A program made the position numbers and the translations under genes. A stretch of DNA of 64,000 bases, taken from NCBI GenBank assembly GCA_013399895.1, contig VXBA01002140.1, forward strand, positions 523,826 to 587,825, read 5' to 3'. The DNA is from Serilophus lunatus (taxonomy: Eukaryota > Chordata > Aves > Passeriformes > Eurylaimidae). The notes under the pieces were generated by a model. It saw only the letters and a list, made by a program, of their open reading frames with translations, did no database searches and was not told the DNA's origin. Positions within the stretch are counted from its first letter, which is position 1; every line of letters begins with the position of its first letter. Positions 37,191 through 49,147 of this stretch are shown piece after piece.

Positions 37191-37250
37191 GGGTTGTTTT
37201 TTTGCTTTGTTTGTTTGTTTCTTTTTTTGGCTTGTTTTGGTTTTTTTCCC
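37191..37250 (+). repeat. T/G-rich low-complexity tract
   Basis: T runs broken by G, GG and C (TTTGTTTGTTTGTTTC, then TTTTGGCTTGTTTTGG). It is of the same type as the tracts at 13.85, 50.6 and 54.0 kb. Confidence 0.9.
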
Positions 37251-40200
37251 CTGTAATATTGTAGGTCCTAAGGTTTTGTGGTTATAAATGATGCAGTTTG
37301 CACATCTAGGATTTCAATTTGACTTCCACTTATACCTCAGGACTTTTCCTCCCCATTCTTTGAGGTCTGTGACTGCTTCTATGGCAGCTTTGGCCATGAT
37401 GTAAAATAAAAGGTAGGAAAGAGTAACAAAATTGAGAGAAAGAAATAGTTTCCATGTGAGATGATCTATCCCTTCCATTTCAGGTCACAAAGACAGAACA
37501 AGATGATAGCTCTTGGAACAGATAGCTCAATTCTGTTTTGCAAGTCCTTGGAACATGATGTGTGGTGCTTTTCTCCTTATCCTAAATAGAGGAATAGGAC
37601 AGAGATGAGAAAAAGATAGCAAAGGTTAAAAGATATTGAAGGCCTTTCTACAGGTGGCAGCTGAGTAGGTGAGGATTTCTTTGTCCTCAAAACAGATGTC
37701 AGAGGAGATATGATAAGCTACTATAAAATTATGAGTGACAGGGAGAGTGTAACTATGACTTAATTATTTATTCCTTTAAGGTAAGAACTCTAGATTGCCA
37801 AATAATGAGATTGAAATCCATTCACACACACACAAAAAGAAAAAACAGTGGCTTTACGCAGAACATATGTTAGCACTGTGGACCTCTCTGTGAAAGAATG
37901 CTGTGTACAGCCTAAACTCACTTTGGCTGAAATTCTGACTAGATGAGCACATGACACTGAAATTCTCAAAACATTCTAAAATATGCAGAATAACATCCAA
38001 TTGAGAAACTCCCCTGAGCTGAAAAAAGTTGGAAGATGTGACTAATAAAGAAGCACTCAGCTGCATATACCCTTTTCTTACAGATCTCTGGGCACTGCTT
38101 TAGAGTCATTACTTCTTCTGGTTAATTTCTTCTGGAAAGGCTTCCTCCCTAACAAAGCCAAATGAAAGGGTCTACTTAAAAGAATCCAAGTAGAAAAAAA
38201 ATAATTTTGAATATCAGTGAACAGTGATGGTGAAGATAATAGGATCAGAAGCACAAAAAAATCCACATGGTTTGTGGAGACAAAGAGGTGGACAGCTTGC
38301 CACCATCTTCTTGTCTCTAAAGGCATTCAAGAAACTGGTAGAAGCTCCCTAGCCATATTCTGCTCCACAATATGTCAAGATATAGGAGAAATATACCACA
38401 TGCCAGGATCAACCCATTAGCCTTCCCTTTCCTGGTGAAATGGATGTGGCTTGAATAAGGTAGAGAGGAATGAGTAAGGCTGAAAGGTGAGGGGAAAAGC
38501 ACAGGCGTAACCTCAAGAGATTTTGGTGAAGCAGAAAAATGGACTGTAGCCTAGCAAACTCAATGTACATGTGTGTAGAGAGAGAAGTAAGGCAATCCCG
38601 TGGCAATCCCATGGCCCTTTCCACAAGCATTCATGGAGATAGTCATCCATTATAGGCACTGTTGATGAACTCTTGATATGAACTAGTACAGTTAATTTTA
38701 TGGTGTAAATGGAAGAATATTCATGAAATGGGATAATGTTCAGAAATGCATGGTCAAGAATTTGAAAAATATTGAGTGATTTTTTAAGTTATCTTTGCAA
38801 ATCTTTATTCTGAATTTTTAAGCCCTTGAATTTTCTATGAGGATGCCACAGGAATGCTCTCAGAATACATGGAGCCCTATCGTGGCATGTGACTGGATAG
38901 ACAAAATATTCTGTCAGAGATCTGAATATAAATTCAGGGCATACACTCATGCTGCAGCAGAGTGCATCAACATTTCAGCTATTCAGTGAAAATGAGTTTG
39001 AGACATGCTGCCTTCAGCTCTTCCACAAGAGGCTTTTGTTTGAATCCAGCTGAAATACAGTGGTGTGAGATGTGGTAAACATCAGGATTTTTATAAGAAC
39101 AAATACCTGACAATATCAGATTACTTTTACTTTGTGAACATATCCATTTCATGTTTTGTTCTAGTCTCCACTGTGATTGGTGGTGCTGGTAGGCTTGGTG
39201 GATTTTCTTTGCAACATTCTTCAGCTTGGAGATATGGAAAATGGATTGGAGAAATCCCTGGAAGTAAAAAGAAATTCCTGCTATGGCTTAAAAAAATAGA
39301 AGCAGTAGCTTCTGCAATGCAAAGAGTGTGCTGATAGTTTTGCATGACCTGACATACATAGTCTTTGAGGATACACTGAACATGATCCACATTTCAGACC
39401 AAGAGGAAGCACCCTGATTTCAGAGGACTTCTAAAACAAATTTGAGGACTATTGCAGCCATTTCTGCACAGCTGTAAATCTCATGGAGCTGGATTTTTTG
39501 ACTTTCGGCCATTTAGCACAAAATATGAACAGGTTCCCTGTGGCAATTAAAAATACAACTTTCAAACAAAAGAATGTTTGCCTGTCGGGGATGAAGATTT
39601 ACCATGACAATTTCCCCACTCATGATATAACTGTAGATTAAAACTTCAGTGAAGCAATATCTCCAATATTAGACTGTTTCAAAATCTGTTGGACTTCAGC
39701 ATATTAGAGTTCTCATCTATTAGATAATGTCAAGGCCTGTGAAATTAGTTTCAACTATCCAAATACATTCATCTTCAACCTTTGTTTCCAAATCTTAAGA
39801 AAAAGTCATAAATTTAAGTGAGATTAGCCCTTATTCCAGGTTTAGTTTTTGCTTGGATACAGTTATTTTTAACCTAGATTCTAAACGCAATAGAGTCAAC
39901 CCTTCATTATTTCTTCTTAAAAGTCTTACTCAAATACTGACCTTTAAAAGTTCTAACTACAGCTACTTTTGCACGACCTGCACTTTCATGAAACAAAGCT
40001 CGCTCTGTTCTCTGCTGGAAATATCAGATTCAGGCCTAAAATCAGTAACCCAGTTTCTTTTCTTATAAGATTTAACTCTACCATTAACCACAGACAGGTG
40101 TCCAATGCCTATTGAAAAGGCTTGTATAAATTATGGACCTCAGCAAAAATCAATCTTCAATCTAGTCTAGCAGGCTGTACAGTAGCCAAGAAAAACAAAA

Positions 40201-40897
40201 CAAACCCAGAATATGTTGACAAGTCAGCTCTTCTTTATGCTTCATGCCACTTACAGGTAACTATAAAATCAATACCAAATAGTTTGAATTGTTATGTGCT
40301 GGACTTACAATGACACTTCAGAAGTGACCGGTAAGTAAGACAAGTCCTTATTTTCCCATCTCTAATTCTAAATCTCAAAATTATTGGTAGTCAAAGGAAT
40401 ATTATGCAGAGATGGATTGTTGACTCTTGGGAAACATAGCCCCCATCCTTGCCTTCTGAGCTATACAGGAAACATCAATAAATTGAGTTTGTTAATAAAG
40501 CAACTTGCTTGCACTTAGCTTTTAATTTTTCAATAACTGAAAGCTTCCCCTCTCCTACCTCTCCCACTGCCCACATATATTTAGAGTAAATTTATCTGTG
40601 ATGGTTCTGTACTTCAGTTCTGACATGTCATGTACTACACTGTAGCTGTTGTTCAAACCATTTCATCAGAAATGGAGTTAGATTAAATAGCTTTACTTCA
40701 CAGAGCACAAGATAAAATTCCCTGAAGTCTTGTAAGAGTAGTTTGGATATCTAGGTTTCTGCTACTCCCACCTTAAACTCAGAAAAACACATCAGCATTT
40801 CATTTGATCTCTGGCCTGTGCTAAACTTGGAACAGGTCAGACTTATCCATACACCAGTTTGTTGGGAGCTTTATGGTCAAGAGGGCTAGTCCATTAA
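37251..40897. other. Unique non-coding sequence
   Basis: Nothing recognisable. Overlapping ORFs on both strands at 38,078-38,630 and 39,065-39,390 are chance-length and mutually shadowing. Confidence 0.55.
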
Positions 40898-41558
40898 AGG
40901 ATGATTCTACAGGTTCTTAACGTGAGCCAACAGTGTGTCCAGGTGGCCAAGAAGGCCAATGGCATCCTGGCCTATATCAAGAATAGTGTGACCAGTGTGA
41001 CTAGGGAAGTTATTCTTCCCCCACACTCAGCACTGGTTAGGCCACACCTTGAGTGCTGTGTCCAGTTCTGGGCTCCTCAGTACAGGAAAGATGTTGAGTT
41101 GCTGGAATGTGTCCAGAGAAGGGCAACGAGGATGGTGAAGGGGCTGGAGCACAAGCCGCGTGAGGAGCAGCTGAGGGAGCTGGGGTTGTTTAACCTGAAG
41201 AAGAGGAGGGTCAGGGGAGACCTTATCACTCTCTACAACTACGTAAAAGGAGATTGTAGCCGGTTGGGTGTTGGTCTCTTTTCCCAGCTACCAGTGACAG
41301 AAGAAGAGGTCACAGTCTTAAGCTGCATCAGGGAAGGTTTAGACTGGATGTTCAGAAAAACTTTTTCACAGAAAGAGTGATTTCCCTTTGGAATGGGCTG
41401 CCTTGGAAGGTGGTTGAGTCACCATCCCTGGATAAGTTTAAGAAGAGACTGGATGAGGTACTTAGTGCCATGATTTAGATGATGGGATGGTGTTAGGTAA
41501 TAGGTTGGACTTGATGATCTCAATGGTCTCTCCAACCTTGTTAATGCTGTGATTCTGA
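40898..41558 (+). mobile_element. CR1 LINE fragment, sense, comparatively well preserved
   Basis: Long runs agree with the CR1 3' third: GTGTCCAGGTGGCCAAGAAG, GGTTAGGCCACACCTTGAGT, GTGTCCAGTTCTGGGCTCCT, TGTCCAGAGAAGGGCAACGA and GGGGAGACCTTATCACTCTC. It ends GGTTGGACTTGATGATCTCA, ATGGTCTCTCCAACCTTG and a single ATTCTG unit. This 3' end type is the one common in passerine and other neoavian CR1 copies. It has the longest uninterrupted CR1 coding frame in the window and is probably the youngest CR1 here. The 5' end is truncated. Confidence 0.96.
40901..41478 (+). pseudogene. CR1 ORF2 C-terminal remnant, frameshifted
   Basis: The frame 40,901-41,380 encodes the C-terminal end of the CR1 ORF2 polyprotein downstream of the reverse-transcriptase core. 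Recognisable pieces are VRPHLECCVQFWAPQY, VQRRATRMVKGLEH, LRELGLFNLKKRR and GDLITLYNYVKG. Near 41,287 (CCCAGCTACC, where related CR1 copies have one more base) the frame shifts. After that point the expected C-terminal sequence (RFRLDVQKNFF, LWNGLPW) continues in another frame to a TAG at 41,476-41,478. A single-base deletion therefore accounts for the early stop. The endonuclease and most of the reverse transcriptase are absent, so it cannot mobilise itself. Confidence 0.88.
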
Positions 41559-42790
41559 GAAAGGGACTTGATCCTATGTTAGCAGGACTTCTTCCCATGG
41601 CGAATCCCAGTTTACTTTTCTATGATGTAGAAAAAAATCTGAGATGTTACCTGTTGCTGACATTTAATTGTCCTTGTAGTTTTCGTATCCTGGCTATTTT
41701 CAAGGCAAGCGTTAAATATAAAGTATGTGAAAACAAGGATTTTCTTTTTTTTAACCTAGATGATATATCTGATAATTTTAATACTTCACATTGCTTTGCC
41801 AGTGCCTCCAAACTGTCTATAAACTTAGCCATGATTAACCATAGTCATCAAACCAATAACACCATTAATTATCCATTATGTCTCTGCGGCGTAACATCTG
41901 TAAGTAGCTGCCTACAAGAGATAACTGGCAACTAATTGTGTGTCATGTCTTTCACCCCCTAGTATTGCTCTGGCTGTGAAGGAATCACAGACGCATTGCA
42001 GGATCAGAATAATTAGGTTTCCAAAAATATGTGATCCTCATTCCAGAATTATCCTTTACATTACATAGTTCCTTTCCCAGTGCTTATTCCTCTCACAATA
42101 TTCAAACATTATACTTCAGACTGCTAAATATATATAAAGGCACTCATTTTTTAAATGTAGTTAGACTTCTACTTGCTTTTATGAAAGTCTTAAGAGTTAC
42201 TATATTACTGTATTAAAAAAGAGGATTTAGAATGGTTTACCACAGTGAGAGGCTGAAATAAATATTTTTTATACGAGCATGAATGTCATTGACTATGTAT
42301 TTACAATAACCTCCAGAAAGTAACTCTTAAACCGTTAAACCTCCTTGCAAAAGATACAATTTCATATATCTGACTAAATATTGTGCAATAATTATTAAGT
42401 TAATTATAGGAGAAAGTAGCATATTAGATGGGGTTTATTCTTACAGAAAAAAACAGATTCAAAGTGTCTGTTTTCTGCAGCCTTTTATTTACAATTGGAG
42501 AAATACCTTTTTTTTTGAAGAAAAGACTTCCTAATGAAACATAACCCAAACAGGATTAATCTGAACACAATTGGTTTAACTCACACAGAATACTGTTTAC
42601 AATATTGTTGATAGAGGCCAGCTCAGAAAAATGCACCCAGCTGTCATTGTTTGGATGTAGAACATTTATGTGTGCCTAAGTAATTAATTAATCCTTTCCA
42701 GTAAACCAAGGTTCACAGGGAAATTTGGGCCGAAAAATAGTGTTCAAGAACACCCAGAAACAAGACAGCTGTGGAACATATTTTATTACT
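41559..42790. other. Unique AT-rich non-coding sequence
   Basis: Nothing recognisable. The 128-codon ORF at 41,549-41,935 begins inside the CR1 tail and has no domain, so it is treated as chance. Confidence 0.55.
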
Positions 42791-42885
42791 ATATTATATT
42801 ATATTATATTATATTATATTATATTATATTATATTATATTATATTATATTATATTATATTATATTATATTAATTATATTATATTA
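42791..42885 (+). repeat. (ATATT)n pentanucleotide microsatellite
   Basis: Sixteen perfect ATATT units (42,791-42,870) are followed by one AATT slip and three more near-perfect units. It is pure A+T and unusually regular. Confidence 0.97.
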
Positions 42886-44856
42886 GCCCACTAGTCATCA
42901 TTGTCTCCATGCATAAGGCATTTTCAGTAGGTCATAGTTGCAAACAGGTTTCATAGAGAATATAGAGAAGACAGACTAATTAAAATGCAAAAGAGGTTCA
43001 GAAACACAAGGTGACGAAGATTCGCAGTTTGATAGTGGCAGAACTGGGGACTAGAACTCAGATCTGCTGAGTTCTTAGTCCCATGTCTTAAAGTAGAGAA
43101 TAAGTCATTTAGCCTTACATCTTGTTCAAAAGATGTTTCAGGAGAAAATTTTCATTGGGAAAGATCTAAACCTTTGAGAAGTATCTACTGAATCCTTTTG
43201 ACTTTGGGTTCATTAGAAAATATTAAAGACTTCAGTGATTTCATGGCCATCTAAGAATTAAGAATACTGCTTAGGTGCCACTTTGAAACTCAAAGTCATT
43301 CTCCTTTAACCATATGATTTGCATAATATTCCTGGATTTGACTCTGGTCAGACCCATCTGATGTCATTCAATGGACCTATGGATTTTCATGATCCAAGAT
43401 CACTGAAAACTAAAGGAGACCATGGAGGTAATGGAAAACTAACTTATTTAATGAATAGCCTTCTTCCCCTTCTTTTTGTGTTTTTCCCAACCACCTCTAC
43501 AACCAAGTGATGAGAAAGATTCATTTAGCAGCAATATTTTGGCTTAGAAACAGTAAACATTAGGTTTAAACCTAGGGCACAAGAGTAATTTTGGTATTAA
43601 CAGCAGAGAAAATCAAGGTTTTGGGAAGTATTATTTAGACAACTGCAGAAAGATTTTGCTTGGATTAGTAAGGCAAAATAGAGAGACAAATTAAAGATTA
43701 TCCCAAAAGTAAAGTTGTGGCTGAACCCTGATTTCATTTAGTACTTAATCCACAGAAATTTTCTTGCCTTGTGTCTTACCCAGGCTTTCTCATTTTTTAC
43801 TTTCTGGGCAAGTTAGTCTTACTTCCCTCCAGACCCATGACCTGCAGCTGTAGCTTCACTTTTCTTCTTTCATCCCTTCAACTTTTTATACTTGGCCTTA
43901 AAATGGGAAAATACTAAAACTCAGATTAATAACTCAAAGCTGATAGGAAGAGCAGAGCATACCTTAAGGCAGTAAGAAATTTCTGGCATTCATGCTCTCT
44001 AAAGACACCAGACATCTAGATTTCATGTCTGCTGTTGCACAGGAGTGAACAAAAGTAGTTTCTAGTGTTAAGTATTAGAACAGAGTGAATCAATTCCAGG
44101 ATTTCTGGAATTCAAACTGGGTGAATCTGGACAGAGCAAATACAAATATGACAGAGCAGCAGTATCTGCAGTGTCCTGGTGGATGCAGATGCTCACCTTC
44201 ACATTCTTGCCAGGCTTTAAAAGTGTGACTACAGGGAAAATAAACAAGCATAAAAACAAGCTTTGGGTTGACAGTAATTTTAGATGGTGATAAAATTACT
44301 ACACAGGGGGTTCATAGTCTTCCTGATTATGGTCATATGGTAATATTACAGCAAAACAAAAGAGAAAGTTTGAGTGAATCCCTCAACATCTACATATGAG
44401 GGCTATTGGGGTTGGAAGCGTTATCCTGTCAATCTCACATGTTAATTCTATTGAAAATCCTCTTTTGAAAATCAAGGTCCAGATAGCAAAACCAAATTAA
44501 CTGTAAGATTAACTTAGAAATCTCGAAAATCTTTTCAAAAAACCTTTTAATTTGGTTTGTGGTGTCTGATCTTTGCAGTCACATGCATATCACAAAGTAG
44601 AGATCATTTTGGTTTTTCTTTCATGCAATTTTCAAGGTTCTGATGTAATCTCTAACTGCTGCAGAATGCAAGAACAGGAAAAAAAATACTAGCATTTGGA
44701 TTAACCTCACTTGACTTTAGTTAGGTGTTTAGTGTAAACTAGCTGTCTAGGCACATAGTAGAGAGAAACAAGCACTTCTATATGTCAGTACAGCTCCTGA
44801 TGAAGAAAACCCAACATGTGTATGGTAAGATCAGCCAGCATTTCTAAGAGGTACCT
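42886..44856. other. Unique non-coding sequence
   Basis: No repeat family or gene is recognised. ORFs here are at most about 63 codons. Confidence 0.55.
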
Positions 44857-44877
44857 GTCTCTTTCTCTCTCTCATTC

Positions 44878-44916
<39 letters not shown>
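44857..44916 (+). repeat. (TC)n microsatellite
   Basis: About 60 bases of CT repeats with three early interruptions (TTT, CATT, CCC), then a pure (CT) run. It is a polypyrimidine strand that could adopt triplex DNA. Confidence 0.95.
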
Positions 44917-44919
<3 letters not shown>

Positions 44920-47642
44920 TTAGAGGAAAAGAGTCAAAAGCTTAGTGTAGAAATCACAGTGCTAGTCTAAAATGAGATACAATACATCCAACCTGCAAAT
45001 GAGTGTACTCAAAGATAAATTGACTTAATACATGCTTTTATGCTGAACAGAGAATAGATTGGAATAATTTTGCTTTTTCTATCATATTCTCAGAGAATCA
45101 ATGAACATTTATGCCATTTCTTGCCTTTTCCTAAACTTTGCTTTGCAGAATATCCTTTTCCAGAGTGTGACAGAATACAGACATGACTTTAGGTTCTTAA
45201 GTAGTTAACCATATTAAAGTGAAATTTTCTAAAACAATAGAACACAAAGAGATAAAACCTGATTTGTAAATAGTTTGTATCAAGTTGAACTAGTATCTAA
45301 TGAATTTCATCTTGAAATAAATTCATATTGTCAGGTTTAAGGGCCTTTCATAAACTGGATTTACACTCAGTGGACTAAATTCTCCTTTCAATTATTTTTC
45401 ATGAATAGTGATTGCTATGATATAAATGAAAAGAGAATCTGCCTCCAAATGCCTAGAGGCCTTTAGTGGGAGTTTGCTGATGATGCATCCAAGGATAGTA
45501 AAACAATGTTATCTTCATCTAAGCATAGCCTTAAAATTAGATAGCAGTTAAGATATGTCATCTTTTATTCTGCTGATTTAGAAAATGGAATACATTTATT
45601 GGAAGAAAGGATGCAGATTAAAAGTCAATGAGATTTTATTGCATCATGGATAATTATTTCCCATTGTTTTACCATTATTTCTTCACTTAGGAAAAGACAA
45701 CGATTCAAATCATTTTATCAGCTCAGTGGCTTTATGTTCCACATCTAATGCAAGAAATTGAAGTAAATACAAGACTTTCAATCATGAATCTTTCACTTCT
45801 AAGTTAACGTTCGTTAAAAAAATGATGGTATATACATACATAGAAATATTAGTATGCACTTATATCTGTAATGTTGGTATATATTTTTCAAGATAAATAT
45901 GGTATTAATAGATCTCATCATTGATATCATGGCAGTAGATGAGAGTTGCTTGAAAGCTATGTAGCTCGAAAGTTGTACAGTTTGAAAACTTCTCCCATTT
46001 TTTATTTTTCAGCATCCAAGAAGTATCTGCGATATAGAATATAGGGGAAATAAATTAATAGCCAAGAAAAGATTATTAAAAAGATGTAATGAAATTTAAT
46101 GGTCATGTAAATCCATAAGGTTTGTCTGGTAATTGCAGGATAAAATATGTAAAGTGATATGATTTTAAAATTATAGCTACCAATAATTAGTTTGGGGTTA
46201 GGAAAAAATTCCCCTGTACAGGTCTGATTTATCTTCATATTCAAGGTACCCGAACTAGACATCAACTCAGGATAAAATATGGGAGATACGGATTAATTTT
46301 AGCCATAATGTCATTTCCTATGTTGTAGTAAGATCCCAAATTTTGTTCCAACCAGAGGCTTTTAATCACCTATAAGTGATTGTGAAAAGCTTTAGTGATA
46401 TTAATATATATTTCCTTCTACCTTCCTGAGCACCCTTAAGCTTCTGACAAGAAAAAAATCCAATTTATATTTCTCTAATTGAGCTACATCCATTGTGACT
46501 TGTACTGTAATTGTTCTTCTTTAGAGGTGCAAGTAATATTTCATAATATACAAATCAATGCTCATCAATCTAAAAGAAAATCCATGACTTGTGACTGCCC
46601 CAGTTTTCCACACTCATTTATTTCAAATGCTTTTTCTCATCATAATCTTTCTTGCCCTTTCCAGCTTCGTATTCATGTCTATAACAAGTGACCATCCATG
46701 CCTACATAAATTTCTTTTTCTGGTGCCAGAAGGAAGTCTTTAAATAAAATTAATCTGCTAGAGAAGCTCTATTTTGCAGTCTTTAACTCTTCTGTAGAAT
46801 AGAACAGTCTTCCAAGAACATAGGAATCCAGTTAAGCTTTTGAGGCATATTTTGAAACAAAGAATATAGAAACTATTATTATAACAGTATTATTTAACAG
46901 TATTATTTAACTTCTAATTTTCTTTAGTTCAAAATAATACTTTTGCAGTAGGAGAACAAAAAATCCCCCCAAATTAATGGCACAGCTACAATGATAGGGA
47001 GAACAATATATGAATTGAGGAGGAGAGTATCTTCAGTATTTCTAGGGGTTATTTTCTTCCCTCCCCACCTCCCCCCCCCACCCCTCAGGGATTCTGTTAA
47101 ATGCAATACTTTCTTAAAGTTTCGTTGAAACTTAACAATGAAGCATGACTTACAAAAATGCTTATGTGTATTTTTTCCAAATAGGCTGGCAAATGAGGCT
47201 ACTTTTCTGAAACAACAATTTAGAGTTAAAAGATCAAAATGTATGCAGTCCATTTCATCTTACCAACACAGCCTTCATAACATGGTATTTCATACCACTT
47301 GATTTCCTTGCTTCACAACCTGAAGGTTCCCTTCTTGACAGTCTCTTTTTAGTATCACAATTTTTGGCACAAAATACTCAAGATACAGAAAATTATTTCT
47401 CGAGTAACAAATTGCATATGCAAGGTTGGGAGCTGTATGTACCAGATCCTATTCCTGTAGTTTTCTTTATGTTAGCATACAACTGAGGGTAAGTTGGATG
47501 CAGAGCCTGTGGAATGAGGCAGGTCTTTCCAGTAGATAATTCATCCTGTCTAAGTACTTAAAGACACTGGTTTCACAGGGAGTTGAATGTCTTAACAGCT
47601 AATTTTATTTCCTCCCCAAACAAAAGGTCTCAGTATCAGATT
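44917..47642. other. Unique AT-rich non-coding sequence
   Basis: It contains a 13-bp tandem duplication at 46,883-46,908 and a C-rich run at 47,063-47,086 (nine Cs). No gene or transposon is recognised. Confidence 0.55.
46883..46908 (+). repeat. 13-bp perfect tandem duplication
   Basis: AACAGTATTATTT occurs twice in direct succession. This is a small slippage event in unique sequence. Confidence 0.9.
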
Positions 47643-47707
47643 TGTGGCTACCCGTGTCCCCCCAATGACACACGACCACACAGATGTAGTGTCAAAGGAG
47701 AAAGCCA

Positions 47708-47713
47708 TTTATT
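47708..47713 (-). promoter_or_regulatory. LTR polyadenylation signal (AATAAA)
   Basis: AACAATAAATGG on the - strand lies about 20 bases downstream of the TATA box and about 65 bases before the LTR end. This is a compact arrangement seen in several retroviral LTRs. Confidence 0.5.
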
Positions 47714-47729
47714 GTTTACAGGAATACTT

Positions 47730-47738
47730 TTTTATAAT
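47730..47738 (-). promoter_or_regulatory. LTR TATA box
   Basis: ATTATAAAA on the - strand lies about 65 bases downstream of a CCAAT-box complement. It fits a U3 core promoter. Activity is not known. Confidence 0.5.
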
Positions 47739-48072
47739 CTACATATAGTTTATGCTTTTCTAACCACTGAGAAGCAATTCTCATATCACTTCTCTCTCGT
47801 CCAATCAGACACTGCCGTGTCGTACAAGCATCTTCCTTACATGGCATGGTCAGTCCTTTCACTTTCAGTTCAGCTCCTTCTCCAGCTCCTGGGTCCTAGA
47901 TTCCACCTGCCATCTGTGACTGACAACATTCGCTGGCATTTCCCTACACAGTACTTCCTATTCATTTCCAATTTAATGAAAAAAGTAAAGATCCATTTAA
48001 GAACAAAATCATTGCAAGGAAAAAGACATAAACACGTGTCTGGGATGGGGATGAAAAGCAATAGGAGCATTT

Positions 48073-48470
48073 CCTCCTAAGAGGAAAGGCTGAGAGAGTT
48101 GGGGCCGGAGAAGAGAATGTTCCAGGAGACCTTATAACATCTTCAGTACTTAAAGGGGGCTAAAAGAGAGCTGGAAGAGGACTTTTCACAAGGGCATGTA
48201 GTGATAGGAGAATAGGGAATAGCTTTAATCTGAAAGAAGACAGGTTTAGAGTGGATATTTGGAATAAATTCTTCACTGTGAGGGTTGTGATGCACTGGAA
48301 TGGATTGCCCAGAGACACTGTGGGTGCCCCATCTCTGTAAGTGTTTAAGGTCAGGTTGGATGGAGCTTTGAGCAACCTGGTCTTGTGGAAATGCATATGG
48401 CAGGGAGGCTGGAACTAAGTCGTCTTTTACATTCCTTCCAACACAAACCATTCTATGATTATTCTATGAC
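48073..48470 (+). mobile_element. CR1 LINE 3' end, sense
   Basis: It starts TCCTAAGAGGAAAGGCTGAG and continues TTCTTCACTGTGAGGGTTGT, GCACTGGAATGGATTGCCCA, GGTTGGATGGAGCTTTGAGC and AACCTGGTCTTGTGGAAATG. It ends AACCATTCTATGATTATTCT plus ATGA, a clear octamer tail. The last coding segment carries small deletions. Its 3' end type matches the 31.56 kb copy. Confidence 0.94.
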
Positions 48471-49147
48471 GCTTTGTACTTTTCTGCTGCAATGGGCTGC
48501 TCATCACATTTCATACAATCATGCCCTTAAATGCAAAGCACTACTGTAGCTGTAAAAAAAAGGTCTCTCACTTCTTAGCCAATGAAGCTTAGATATGTAG
48601 CTCAGGACACCACATCTGGAGGACTGAAATTAGCTGAGATTATTCCTCTTTCAGATATTTACTGCACATTACAACACATATCAGGTGCTGCTGAATGGGG
48701 CTAGCTGTTAGCATGGTGCTAGATGAGTTAAGTGTCCATTCATCAGGGCAATAACAGGAGCTTCTCAGAAGACCCTTGTTTACTTCCAGGCGTATCTTCA
48801 GGTTTTGTTTAGTAGGAGTTTTCAAAATCCTGACATACACATAGAGGAGAGTGTGAAGGAACTCAGGTTTTCCCATTCCTGAATTTCACTGCACTTAAAG
48901 TGCACTTCCAGAGGAGGAAGTGCCTTGATTTTTTTCTGGTCAGAAGGGTCTCTCTCAAAGAAGCAATCAAAATGAGCTGCTTCCTAACATTTTGAGGAGT
49001 CCATACAGAGCTTCAGCATTGAAAGCATGAGTTAGGAATGACACTCCTGAAGTAATCACTATATGGCTGTGCAAAAGGACTGAAGTGACACCAAGGAGCC
49101 TTATACATTTGTTTGTACTGTAAATTCTGTACTATCCATGCATGATC
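48471..49147. other. Non-coding spacer between two CR1 copies
   Basis: Nothing recognisable. It may represent the target DNA between two independent insertions in the same orientation. Confidence 0.5.

Larger units (their letters stand above)
47643..47950 (-). mobile_element. Probable solo LTR, antisense, family unknown
   Basis: On the - strand the element starts TGTGTAGGGAAATGCC and ends GGGTAGCCACA, so the termini are short inverted repeats (TGTG...CACA). Read 5' to 3' it carries GATTGGACG (inverted CCAAT box, 47,801-47,805) and GATTATAAAAAAG (TATA box, about 47,730-47,738). Next come AACAATAAATGG (poly(A) signal, 47,708-47,713), then a GTGTCA/GTGTGGTCGTGTGTC region and GGGGGACACGGGTAGC. 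This is the U3-R-U5 order of a compact retroviral LTR of about 308 bases. No internal retroviral sequence flanks it. A clear target duplication was not found. The 165-codon ORF at 47,583-48,080 on the opposite strand runs across it and is not considered a gene. Confidence 0.62.

Noticed and set aside
47583..48080. 165-codon ORF, the longest in the window
   Set aside because: It crosses the antisense LTR and the spacer before a CR1 copy. It shows no domain, and most of it is explained by the LTR sequence.
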